Assembly (NCBI GenBank): GCA_030141605.1
Contig: JAQGDQ010001029.1
Location: 2,501 to 66,500, forward strand
Direction of reading: 5' to 3'
Source: Tubiluchus corallicola
Lineage: Eukaryota > Priapulida > Priapulimorpha > Priapulimorphida > Tubiluchidae
Length of the DNA stretch: 64,000 bases
Shown here: positions 43,401 through 59,948 of the stretch, piece by piece
Layout: the number at the start of each line of letters is the position of its first letter
Position numbering within the stretch: position 1 is the stretch's first letter
Made by a program: the position numbers and the translations under genes
Notes under the pieces: model-generated
Told to the model about the DNA's origin: nothing
The model's input: the letters and a program-made list of their open reading frames with translations, nothing else
The model's database searches: none

Positions 43401-44640
43401 CATTCTTGCACCTTGTACACAAAAACGCCAAAAACACAAAGAACTTTAAAAACACCTACACTACCCAGAATTACTTCATGTTATAGACGTTTGTGGAAAT
43501 GACATAGTTAAGCTTCACAAAATAGAAAATATGGTACATGACACAAACATCAATTGCATTCTCTCTCACAGACAATCTACTGTATGCGCGTACAAAAGTC
43601 ACTGTTCAGTGATTGCGACAGACAATTCGATTATTAGTCAGAGGGGTGGCCGGCATCGGGATTTCAAAGGAAATAGGAAATCAGAGCCCGGTATCTGAGG
43701 AAATAGCATGTTCGTTTCTGAGAAGTGACTCCTCTTGAAATTTATTTTTTCGGGGAAACAATTTTTAAAAGTCGACAAAAGAAATCAATATTTTTTCTTG
43801 GTATCGTATCTAAACCCAATTATTTTTTCCTCACATGTGGTTAGATTTGAACACGAATATCTTACAAAATTGTCAAATTAACGTTAAAAAGAAATTTGAG
43901 TTTCTGTTGTTAGACAATTTTTATAAATAGCAACTAGGGCAACTCCATGGATTAGAGGGACCAAACTAAACATTGAGTTAAAAGTAAAAGAGCGACTACC
44001 CCAAGCTCAACTAGAGGATTAATTTAATCTGCGAATCGGAATCTCGGGAGCGCAACTCAAGACCTACTTAATGTAGGTCTGTGGGGCAAGACTGGAATCT
44101 ATCTTATAAACAAGGAAAATCCTCTAAGGTAATATCCATATACATCGTTTCTCAAAGGAATAAATAGCCGGCGTCCTAGTGGCAGACGAAACCGCAGACA
44201 GCGAATTTTCCAGATAACCGCCAGTCCATTTGTTGGCCAGGTCGCCATGGTTAAACTTCGGCGTAGCCACAAGCAAACACTGCGTTTTTATAATCGTCAT
44301 CGGTTAGACTTACCGGAACTTACTATCGTAGTTGTTTTTCATCATAATAGATGGCGGCACCTGAATAGTTATGTAGGCAGACGTACAGTAACTCACTGTG
44401 CTGTCAGCTGCAATGCAGCCAGCCACTTGCTTTCTGTATGTGAGTGTGTGAGGTTTGATTGCACATGTGTGGTTGTGACGTTCGGTGTATTGATTGTCTG
44501 CGTTCAATAACAAGGGCTTATTCAGAAGAGGACGAAGATTTTCTCTTAAAAATGGTTATTGATAATCGCATTTTAGTTGTAAACAAAGGCTGACAGAAGT
44601 GTGGCTGTGTTTGTACAATAGTTTAAAATTTAAACTAAAA
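40500..44640. other. Intergenic stretch before septin
   Basis: No supportable gene. A roughly 60-bp tandem duplication lies at 40905-41025 (two copies containing cttgaattaattataac), and a TA run is at 41189-41205. The last 400 bp before 44645 should contain the septin promoter and 5' UTR. Confidence 0.4.
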
Positions 44641-44644
44641 CACG

Positions 44645-53027
<8,383 letters not shown>

Positions 53028-53063
53028 GTAAGTTGTTCAAATGACACAGCAGCGTGCACACTT

Positions 53064-53564
53064 TTAAAGGAAAACCGGGCGATTGACTAGACTCAATCTC
53101 ATTTTAATTTACTGTCAGAAATATACATAGACATGCCTATAAATGTTAGCAATTGTTTCTAATATTTGAATAATTAATTTTTGGAAAGTTAATTAATGGC
53201 AACCGAACACAGCTATGGCTTATGTCACAAACTAACCAAGTTTGTGCAATGATAGGCATCCTCCCTGCACGTCTAGCAGGTTTGCGTAAGCGAAAACTGA
53301 CTAGCACCGCAGTTTATGATCATGCTTATCACAGTACGGCACCTATTTATTGGCCATGCAAATGTGACAAAAATATGCCATTGCCAGTCTTAGTGGATTC
53401 GCAGAAGTGCGCTTAGCTTTGAATATTTAATAAAATTTAACAAAATATCCCAAGGCAAATTATTATTTAATCTAAACATTGATTGAAAACAAGCTGTTGT
53501 AGTTTTCAATATTTTAGACTTTGTTTTGAACTAATGTTTAGATAATTGTTCTGTTTTCCTTTAA
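53064..53564. mobile_element. TTAA-flanked MITE, copy 2
   Basis: TTAA sits at both ends (53064-53067, 53561-53564). The left end is aggaaaaccgg and the inverse right end aggaaaacag. It matches 16729-17269 along most of its length. It lies in the septin intron, 37 bp after a donor. Confidence 0.78.
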
Positions 53565-54478
53565 CAGCACATTTAACGTAACATAATGTGGCAGATTGTT
53601 TCTTGACATCAAAAGGTTTTGTGTTTCAAAATATTTTTTATATCCTATGGTAAATGTGAACGCCAAACTCAGATATAATGTTTAGAAAGATTTACATCAG
53701 AAATAATTTGAAATATACAACAGCAATGCCAGGCTGCAACAAGCAATACAAAACTATAAAAGTAGATGTGCACAACACAGCAATCTTTCCAGTACATCAA
53801 GTGCTGCCATCTATAAAGTGAAAAACTTTGTATGCGTGTCAGACTATCACCACATCTTCAATTTATTGTACAAAAACCCTGGCAGCCACGTGTTACTCTT
53901 CAAAAACAAACTTTTTCACAGTTGCAGTAATTGAAGATGATTGTGAAAAGGTCAAAGGTTAAATGTCTTTTCCAGTCTCAACGTGTAAGTTTTAGATAAT
54001 CTCACACTTATATGGCCGACCTGATTGAAGTGAGTCATCTGTTGGATTCATATTTCTAGCCATAGGCTGTAATAGCTCGATGATCCAACCTGCAAATTTT
54101 ACAAATGCATAATGTTCCTAGAAATAAATGGCGGTAGTAGGATAGATGTTACACCTCTGGCCGATTTCCCGGGGGGGGTGGGGATTTCCCCGGGGGGGTG
54201 GGGAAAAACACCCCTAAAAAAGTGCGAAAATCCGGGAAAACCCCTAAAAAAGTGTGAAAACCCGTGTGAAAGTGCGCACGTGACCGAAATCGACGAAAAA
54301 GCGCGAAAAACAAAGAAAAACGAAGAAAAGGCGTGTGAAACGAGGTAAAAATTTTCCATTTTTTCCCTCCCGCATGGCTTCATTTGGATCGAATGACCTT
54401 GAACTCTAGGTCACGTGACCAAAGTTCATTGACCCCTGGCCCCTGGATGGCTTCTTTTTTTGACGCCCCATTTTAAAC

Positions 54479-54571
54479 CGCGCGAAAGCGCGCGAAAGCG
54501 TGCGAAAGTGTGTGAAAGCGCGTGAAAGCGCGTGAAAGTGCGCGAAAGCGTGTGAAAGTGTGTGAAACGAG
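54479..54571. repeat. 10-bp tandem array (GCGCGAAAGC type)
   Basis: About nine degenerate decamers with period 10 and a fixed GAAAG core. Period 10 puts successive units on the same helix face, which would suit protein binding, but that is an inference. Confidence 0.85.
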
Positions 54572-54887
54572 GTAAAAAGCGCCTCAAACGAAGAAAAAGG
54601 GAGAAGTGGAGTTCCCGCCGAGGACTAATTAGTGCTAATTGGCGCTAATTGGCGCTAATTGGGGAGCCCCTGCCACCCCTCCGCCGCGTGCAAACGTCCG
54701 TCCCGGGGGTCGGGGACACCCCCCTGCAACCCACCCCTCCGTCGCATGGAATCGTCCACTGCAGGCAATGAGGGAAATCTTTTTCCCGCCACTCGCGCAG
54801 TGCCGGCCCTTTTCCGCGACCACTTCTCTCTCTCGGGTGCCCTCCCTTTTCCGCGACCACTTCTCTCGCGGGTTTAGATGTGTGTGT

Positions 54888-55035
54888 GTGTGGAGATTTA
54901 TTTCAAATGCCAAAGTTCGATAAATGCATTTTCACAAATCTTTTTTATTGATGGATTACAGGTGTGGAGATTTATTTGAAACGCCAAATTTCGATAAATG
55001 CATTTTCACAAATCTTTTTTTATTGATGGATTACA
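54888..55035. repeat. 74-bp direct duplication with polyA-signal-like sites
   Basis: Two near-identical units contain gtgtggagatttattt and gataaatgcattttcacaaa. On the minus strand each carries AATAAA (for example plus-strand tttatt at 55019-55024), which could end the minus-strand transcripts. Confidence 0.75.
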
Positions 55036-55172
55036 AAAAATTTTTTTTACATTTTTTATGCAAAATACATACGTGCTAAAACTAGATTATTATTATTATT
55101 ATGGTGACATGATAGTTCTACATTTTACGTTTTTTTCGCAAATTACACAAATTACGCAAAATTACAGTAAAA

Positions 55173-55775
55173 CTACACTAATGACGACGAGCGAGTACAT
55201 GGATTGTCGTCGTCGATGTGATACAGACAAACGTTATTGTTGTTAAAAACGAATTCGTTAAATTTGCGGAAAACGCGAGAGAAATCCTCGACCTTTGTCC
55301 CGCCCATCATTATTATGCTTCCGGTGTGAAAAATGTTCAGAGTAATTTGCTCGCATTTGCAAGTTAGTTTGGGAAATAGTTCCACTTCGTAAAACACTTC
55401 TCTAAAAGAATGCGTCGAAGGACGAACGAGTTCTTCGTACAGTGCACCCAGTTTCAATCTGCAGTGAATTTTGGCTCTGGCGGTGATGGTGCGAATTGCG
55501 ATCCCGTCGGCGGGCGTCAGTCCGAGACCTTTCGAGAGTTCTTCGATCGCATTGCGTAGTGCTTTTTCCTCCGAAAAACCGTTGGCCACCACGGAGCCGG
55601 AGGCAAAAATCATCAGCGTCCTGCCCAGTCGCTTTAGCAGAACCATTTGCGGTTTCCTTTCGTAGCGTCTTCCGCCCGTTCTCCGCCGGAGTTCGTTCAG
55701 ATCGAAGCGCTGCGAGAACGAAGCAGTGGCGACGATGTTGACCGTTTGGACTGACACGTTAGAACGTAGTTGGCA
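55173..55775 (-). CDS. TATA-box-binding protein (TBP)-fold protein
   Basis: This frame encodes both halves of a TBP saddle. Repeat 1 has VNIVATASFSQRFDL and LMIFASGSVVANG. Repeat 2 has ELFPKL and NIFHTGSIIMMGGTKV, matching the ELFPGL and LIFxSGKVVxTGAK signatures of eukaryotic TBP. Three of the four DNA-intercalating Phe positions are kept, and the first is replaced. The frame stays open upstream to 56168, but that part is a shadow of the overlapping gene, and no ATG exists at the domain start. It is therefore made by frameshifting, by splicing, or from a broken fusion with the 55697-56209 frame (relation -1). Role inferred: promoter recognition for the element's own genes. Confidence 0.75.
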   Translation of the reverse strand, partial: CQLRSNVSVQTVNIVATASFSQRFDLNELRRRTGGRRYERKPQMVLLKRLGRTLMIFASGSVVANGFSEEKALRNAIEELSKGLGLTPADGIAIRTITARAKIHCRLKLGALYEELVRPSTHSFREVFYEVELFPKLTCKCEQITLNIFHTGSIIMMGGTKVEDFSRVFRKFNEFVFNNNNVCLYHIDDDNPCTRSSSLV

Positions 55776-56209
55776 ATCGTTTCGGACGCCCGAACCGCTC
55801 TGCCTCGCCCGTTGCTCTGCCAACGTATGGCGGGCGGCGGGTGCTCGCTTTCCAAATCTTCTACGCGTATGACCACGCGATTTTTGGGGAGATGTTTTTT
55901 GACGAAATCGTACATCTCTGCTCCCTTGACGTAGGTGATCCTGCCTCTGGTGGTCTGTCGTAGAATGTTTTCCAATTCTGCATACTCGATCATTCCCTCC
56001 TCCCACGAGATGCCGTGTATGTGTCTGATTAGGTAGTTGTAGGTGGATCGCTTGTGCTGGGGAACGCGATTCCAGGGGTGGGGCGGTTTGAAGGTGTAGT
56101 TGTGATATATGCCGGTCTCTATTTCGCGAATTACCAAATTTTTGACCAGGTATTCTTCTTTTCCGCACTGGAAGGCATCTATGGTGAGAACTATGCTCGA
56201 TTCAGACAT
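55697..56209 (-). CDS. Uncharacterised Polinton protein, possibly RNase H/DEDD-like
   Basis: 170 codons on the minus strand. The ATG overlaps the stop of the upstream small ORF by 8 nt (ATGTCTGA). Features are IVLTIDAFQ, NYTFKPPHPW, HIHGISWEEG and GRITYVKGAEMYDFV. From memory this pattern resembles a protein widespread in invertebrate mobile elements that may derive from a DEDD-type exonuclease, but I cannot verify the family. The last about 18 residues look like a shadow of the TBP repeat in the neighbouring frame, so the real protein either ends near 55760 or continues into the TBP frame. An acceptor-like tcacag directly precedes the ATG. Confidence 0.5.
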   Translation of the reverse strand: MSESSIVLTIDAFQCGKEEYLVKNLVIREIETGIYHNYTFKPPHPWNRVPQHKRSTYNYLIRHIHGISWEEGMIEYAELENILRQTTRGRITYVKGAEMYDFVKKHLPKNRVVIRVEDLESEHPPPAIRWQSNGRGRAVRASETIANYVLTCQSKRSTSSPLLRSRSASI

Positions 56210-56432
56210 CTGTGACGATGGGGGGTCCTTCTACGCCGTCGGCAACGAGTTTTCCTTCGATGACGATTTGCTTGTGATTGTTCACAAATTCCAGAGACTT
56301 GATTTTTTCGAAGGTGTATTTTTTTATGACCTTGTTGGGGGCACTCTTGCGTGCGTTGGCGCGCTTGCCGCCCCGCGTCCCCGCTTGTTGTTGTTGCTTG
56401 CGAGGAACGGTGGTTAGAGGTTGTTTGAAATC
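56202..56432 (-). CDS. Small basic protein or terminal exon, uncharacterised
   Basis: The minus-strand frame from 56432 starts right after a strong splice acceptor (cttcttcttctcttgcag). It encodes about 76 residues: a basic Q/R/K stretch and then KKYTFEKIKSLEFVNN and QIVIEGKLVAD. It is in the same frame as the PC4-like ORF upstream, separated from it only by one TAG and the acceptor tract. It may therefore be the last exon of an alternatively spliced PC4-like transcript, or a separate gene with an unlocated first exon. I do not recognise it. Confidence 0.4.
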   Translation of the reverse strand, partial: DFKQPLTTVPRKQQQQAGTRGGKRANARKSAPNKVIKKYTFEKIKSLEFVNNHKQIVIEGKLVADGVEGPPIVTDV

Positions 56433-56486
56433 CTGCAAGAGAAGAAGAAGAACAATAGTTATAGTATTGTTGTTCGCTAACGACAA

Positions 56487-57704
56487 CTAGGCATTTTTGA
56501 TGAGCCATTCTTTCAGATTTCTAGGTTTTTTGGGGGCAGTGGGGGTGAGCACCATCGGCGGCGATGGAGGGGGCGTCGCGGAAATTACGAGTTTGTCTTC
56601 TTCTTTATCATCATCTTTCTCCTCTTCCTCCTCCTCCTCTCGAAAGATGTCCATTCGTGTCCCTCTCTCGCGTCTGCTTTTACACGGAGGGGCGGAGGTG
56701 CCGACGTCGACGACATTGCCGGCAGACTTCTTTCCGTCCAGTTTGTCCAGTTCCTCGCGTACCCGTCTTCTCGTATCTGCTCCTTTCAATATTCTGCGTC
56801 CCATTCTACCGATGATGACGCACTGTCCATTTAGCAGACTTCCATCCCTAATGGACACTCCCTCGATGCAGAGGAAACCTTGCCAAACTGTCATTCTACG
56901 ACGCGGCGACAATTGACATTCGTAGTATTCGTCGTCGTCCTCTATTTTGTCTATCTCCCCCTGTAGTTTTTCGTATTCTTCCAGATGGAGGTTGATGCCG
57001 GGTTTGGTCGGAACGAGCGTGGCGACGCCGTCGCTGTCCTCGTATTTCCTCTTCACTTTTTCGACTGCCCGTCTGAGACCTATGCTGGGATGCGTTGCCC
57101 ATTTGCTGATCAACACGTAGGTCTGCCCACACAGAAAGATGGCACCCGGATGTCGTTGACGTTGATACTTTGCCCTCGTCCAGTAGTGTGACATTTTCAC
57201 GGCTATGATCATCCTATCGATTAATTCCGATTCCAGCAGTGCCTGTACGGCCTCCTGACTCAACTCGAAATTTTGCTCGGGAAAGATGAAGAGCGGTCTA
57301 GAGTTTGCTATCATGAAAGACGTTCTGGCAGACAGTTGTATTTCAAAATCCGTATAAGATATCTCCTCGTTCAAGGCAGTCAGTATTTCTTCTCGTTTAC
57401 GTACGAGTTTGCCATACTCCATCACCGTCAAAGACGCGTGCTTCCCCCTAGTGAGTTTTTCGGTAGCGGGATCGTAGTTAGATCGTCGCCGAAAGTGAAC
57501 CTACGAATAAAAGGTCAAAAATTTTTTTAACACGCTCCTGCCCCCTGATGCTAAATAAAACAGGAAAAAAACAACGTTTCGGTATTCGAAATGCTAGAAA
57601 AATAATAATGAACATTTACTCACCTGATACACCTCGTCTAAGGATGAAAGCGATGTTGACAAATCGTGTGTCAGCGGATACACCAAGGCATCATTCTCCA
57701 TCAT
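56487..57704 (-). CDS. Protein with two PC4-like modules, spliced
   Basis: Exon 1 is 57624-57704 (ATG at 57704, 27 codons) and exon 2 is 56487-57500. The 123-bp intron has donor GTGAGT and acceptor tttattcgtag, phase 0. The product is 364 aa. Two regions (about residues 26-72 and 155-217) resemble the C-terminal half of the PC4/Sub1 fold: LTRGKHASLTVMEYGKL and PTKPGINLHLEEYEKL recall the GxKGISLxxEQWxxL signature. PC4 proteins bind single-stranded DNA and act as RNA polymerase II coactivators. A long acidic run (about 316-331) and a Pro-rich tail follow. A role in replication or transcription is inferred. Confidence 0.5.
57501..57623 (-). other. Spliceosomal intron inside Polinton gene
   Basis: GT-AG, 123 bp, more AT-rich than its surroundings, with an in-frame stop right at the acceptor, so read-through is impossible. 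Joining the flanks preserves the frame and extends the PC4-like module. Confidence 0.6.
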
Positions 57705-58075
57705 TAACATATAGCGATGTTTTTTCGTCGTCTGCGGATGTATGTGCTATCGCTGTGTCGCTCGAGACACTTGTGTCATCCCCCCGTCAAAACACCCCAT
57801 TATATAGCCGCTCTCTTCCGGTTGACGTCACCCAACGGTCGTTTGCCGTTAACAATAGCTCAAGCGTGAATGACGCAGCGTCTGTTCACTCTACCGTTTT
57901 CCCGCCAAACCGTCACGATGCGTCACACTACACGGCATCTATTGTGAAAAAAACACGCTGTTTGAACACGTTCGAGTGGGCTAACCGTTTTTTTTCGTAT
58001 GCATTGCGGTATTTTTATTCTTATTTTGATACAAAATTTATAAAGGAAGGTAGATTAATTTATTTGGTAATTACG
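57705..58075. promoter_or_regulatory. Divergent promoter region of the Polinton
   Basis: It separates the minus-strand block from the plus-strand block. A tatataa box faces left at 57800-57806, about 100 bp before the minus-strand ATG. A tttataaa box faces right at 58037-58044, about 32 bp before the ATPase ATG. The open frame across it (from 57548) is a chance extension of the ATPase ORF. Confidence 0.45.
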
Positions 58076-58711
58076 ATGGATCGAATTTATGATGCGAGAT
58101 TGAAATTTGGCAGCACCATGTTGGTGGCCGGACCCACTCGCGCCGGGAAAACCACTTTTGTAAAAAATTTACTCCTTCATCGGAACGTGTTGTTCGATGC
58201 TAAACCGGACAGGGTGTTGTGGATTTCGCAAACACCCCCTCCACTAGCCTCCTCTCGCGAAGAATTACAAGAAGTGGAGTACAGCGAGGACATAAATGTC
58301 GGAATACGTGCGGGAGATCTGGTGGTGGTAGACGACATGATGACGGAACTAGCCACCTCCAAACGACTGACTGACATGTTCACAAAGCTAGCACACCACA
58401 AACCGTGTTTCGTGGTTTTCATCACGCAAAATCTTTTTCAACAGAGCAAAGAATCGAGAACGCGCAGTCTAAACACCCACTACTTGGTGTTATTCAAAAA
58501 TCCGCGCGACAAGATGCAGGTGGAAGTGTTGGGTAGACAGATGTATCCGGGTAAAACGAAATCTTTTAGGGAGGCTTTCGAGCGCGCCACCGCAGCACCC
58601 TTTTCTTACGTGCTATTCGATTTGCGTCAGGAAACCGACGATGCCATTCGCATGAGAAGTAACATATTTCCTCACGAAGTACCACAATTGGTTTTTCTTC
58701 CTCAAAAATGA
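58076..58711 (+). CDS. FtsK/HerA-type DNA-packaging ATPase
   Basis: The product is 211 aa. Walker A is GPTRAGKTT at residues 19-27 and Walker B DLVVVDD at 81-87. An FITQNLF sensor-like segment follows, and LGRQMYPGK fits the A32-like genome-packaging ATPases of Polintons. It would pump element DNA into preformed capsids. I chose the ATG at 58076 because homologous proteins start about 15-20 residues before Walker A. The frame is open from 57548, but that extension is low in family character and crosses the divergent promoter. Confidence 0.88.
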   Translation: MDRIYDARLKFGSTMLVAGPTRAGKTTFVKNLLLHRNVLFDAKPDRVLWISQTPPPLASSREELQEVEYSEDINVGIRAGDLVVVDDMMTELATSKRLTDMFTKLAHHKPCFVVFITQNLFQQSKESRTRSLNTHYLVLFKNPRDKMQVEVLGRQMYPGKTKSFREAFERATAAPFSYVLFDLRQETDDAIRMRSNIFPHEVPQLVFLPQK

Positions 58712-58771
58712 GATAAGCAAAATGGTGCGCGTTGCATGCGACATAGAATTATTAACGACAACCGCAAAAAA

Positions 58772-59149
58772 ATGTCTCAAGCGCGCATTAGACGACACAG
58801 ACCTTTTCTCAAGCAACTCGCTCGTGCCAAACCGCGCGATAGGAGGGAGATGTTAAAGTGGGCCGATGCCGATGCGATTAATTTTTTGGCAGAATGCGCT
58901 CTCAACATACTACGCGGTAATGTGAAGTTGAAAACCAAACAGATAAAGGTATTGAGGGGACATCGCAATGTGCTGAGAAAATTGGCACGCGCCGGTTCCA
59001 CGTTGAAGGCCAGAAGACGTGCGCTAGTGCAAAAAGGTGGTATATTTCCAATCATACCCCTCTTGGCGGGCATATTTGGCGCCACTTCGGCTGCTGCTAG
59101 CGTAGCCAGAACGGTGAAGACATTCCGCGATAAGAAGAAAAAGAAATAA
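58772..59149 (+). CDS. Small basic virion-type protein with hydrophobic C-terminal segment
   Basis: The product is 125 aa, starting MSQARIRRHRPFLKQL (an ATG 12 codons upstream at 58736 is possible). The N-terminal part is rich in Arg/Lys. A GGIFPIIPLLAGIFGAT hydrophobic segment and a lysine tail follow. Similar short proteins next to the ATPase are a common component of Polintons, but their function is not established. A virion core or membrane-active protein is plausible. Confidence 0.6.
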   Translation: MSQARIRRHRPFLKQLARAKPRDRREMLKWADADAINFLAECALNILRGNVKLKTKQIKVLRGHRNVLRKLARAGSTLKARRRALVQKGGIFPIIPLLAGIFGATSAAASVARTVKTFRDKKKKK

Positions 59150-59150
59150 A

Positions 59151-59948
59151 ATGTATTCTCAGATGGTTTTACTACCGCTGGCAGAGTATAACAGGTTAAA
59201 ACATACGCGCCTCGTTCTAGACACGCCCGTCGAGCAGAAAACTGTAGAAATTCAACAGAAAATGGCGGAATTGGCAGCTCGAGGATTGCCACCCGATGTG
59301 GAAAATAAGATGAGAAGCGAATTGATGCAGGAGATCAAAGATTTGAAAAAACCCTCCTCCACGGGCGAAGATGACGATGGAACCCGACTGAAAGACACTC
59401 AAATAATCGAGGCATTACCCACCAAGTACAAGAGTAGGGGACAAAAAATGCTCTCCTTTTTGAAGGCCCATCGAACGCGTTGGGATGAAATGGGGCGTTT
59501 CGTGCACGAGGGACGCGCAATGAGTGGCACGCACCTGGTGGACTTGATAAATTTTGCTACAACTAGCGAGAAGATGACTCCCCCTCGCGGTTGGTCCGAC
59601 TTTTATCGTCATCTCAAAGAAATAAGTGTGCCCATGACTCTATTGGGTAAAACGGCTAAGACAGAACTCGAGAAGGGTCAACAGCAACAACAGCAGCGCG
59701 AAAGGTTGGGACTGACGACACCCCCATCCTCTCTAGCGCATCGACGCGTGGTGGCCGATGACGAAGCGAGGACAGCGACACCGACACCACCACCACCACC
59801 AGCCCCTCTACCTTCTAATAAACGAACCACGCGAAAACGTGGACCTCAACAACAACAACAACAGCAACAACAGCATCCTCGTCGCCGACGTCGACGACAA
59901 TCCTCACCCATAGTTAGAGAATGGGTGAGACTGGAGACAGAAGATTAG
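59151..59948 (+). CDS. Uncharacterised Polinton protein, Q/P-rich
   Basis: 265 aa from 59151. The ATG at 59163 (MVLLPLAEYNRL) is an alternative start. A mostly helical N-terminal half contains IIEALPTKYKSRGQKML and SGTHLVDLINF. The C-terminal third is low-complexity, with polyQ, polyP and a basic RRRRRR patch. It overlaps the integrase start by 28 nt. I recall proteins of this shape in many invertebrate Polintons, without a known function. Confidence 0.6.
   Translation: MYSQMVLLPLAEYNRLKHTRLVLDTPVEQKTVEIQQKMAELAARGLPPDVENKMRSELMQEIKDLKKPSSTGEDDDGTRLKDTQIIEALPTKYKSRGQKMLSFLKAHRTRWDEMGRFVHEGRAMSGTHLVDLINFATTSEKMTPPRGWSDFYRHLKEISVPMTLLGKTAKTELEKGQQQQQQRERLGLTTPPSSLAHRRVVADDEARTATPTPPPPPAPLPSNKRTTRKRGPQQQQQQQQQHPRRRRRRQSSPIVREWVRLETED

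Larger units (their letters stand above)
54150..55035. repeat. Polinton left terminal non-coding region with short tandem repeats
   Basis: In order: a G/C-run block (ttccccggggggg-like, twice), spaced gtgtgaaaa/gtgcgaaaa motifs, a 10-bp array of GCGCGAAAGC type (54479-54571), ggcgctaattg repeats (54631-54661), a roughly 40-bp duplication containing ttttccgcgaccacttctct (54807-54870), and a 74-bp direct duplication (units from 54888 and 54962). It probably contains the left terminal inverted repeat. ORFs here are low-complexity artefacts. Confidence 0.6.

Noticed and set aside
54112-54923. ORFs in the GC-rich left end of the Polinton, both strands
   Set aside because: They are low-complexity, mutually overlapping readings of short tandem repeats with no conserved motif.
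55776-56168. First half of the long minus-strand frame that contains the TBP domain
   Set aside because: Its residues are Arg/His/Gln-rich and are a shadow of the conserved protein in the neighbouring frame (55697-56209).
56497-56916. Plus-strand Ser-rich ORF
   Set aside because: It is the antisense shadow of the acidic and Pro-rich end of the PC4-like protein.
57548-58075. N-terminal extension of the packaging ATPase ORF
   Set aside because: It lacks ATPase family character, overlaps the first exon and intron of the divergent PC4-like gene, and contains the TATA-like boxes. The internal ATG at 58076 gives a normal-length ATPase.
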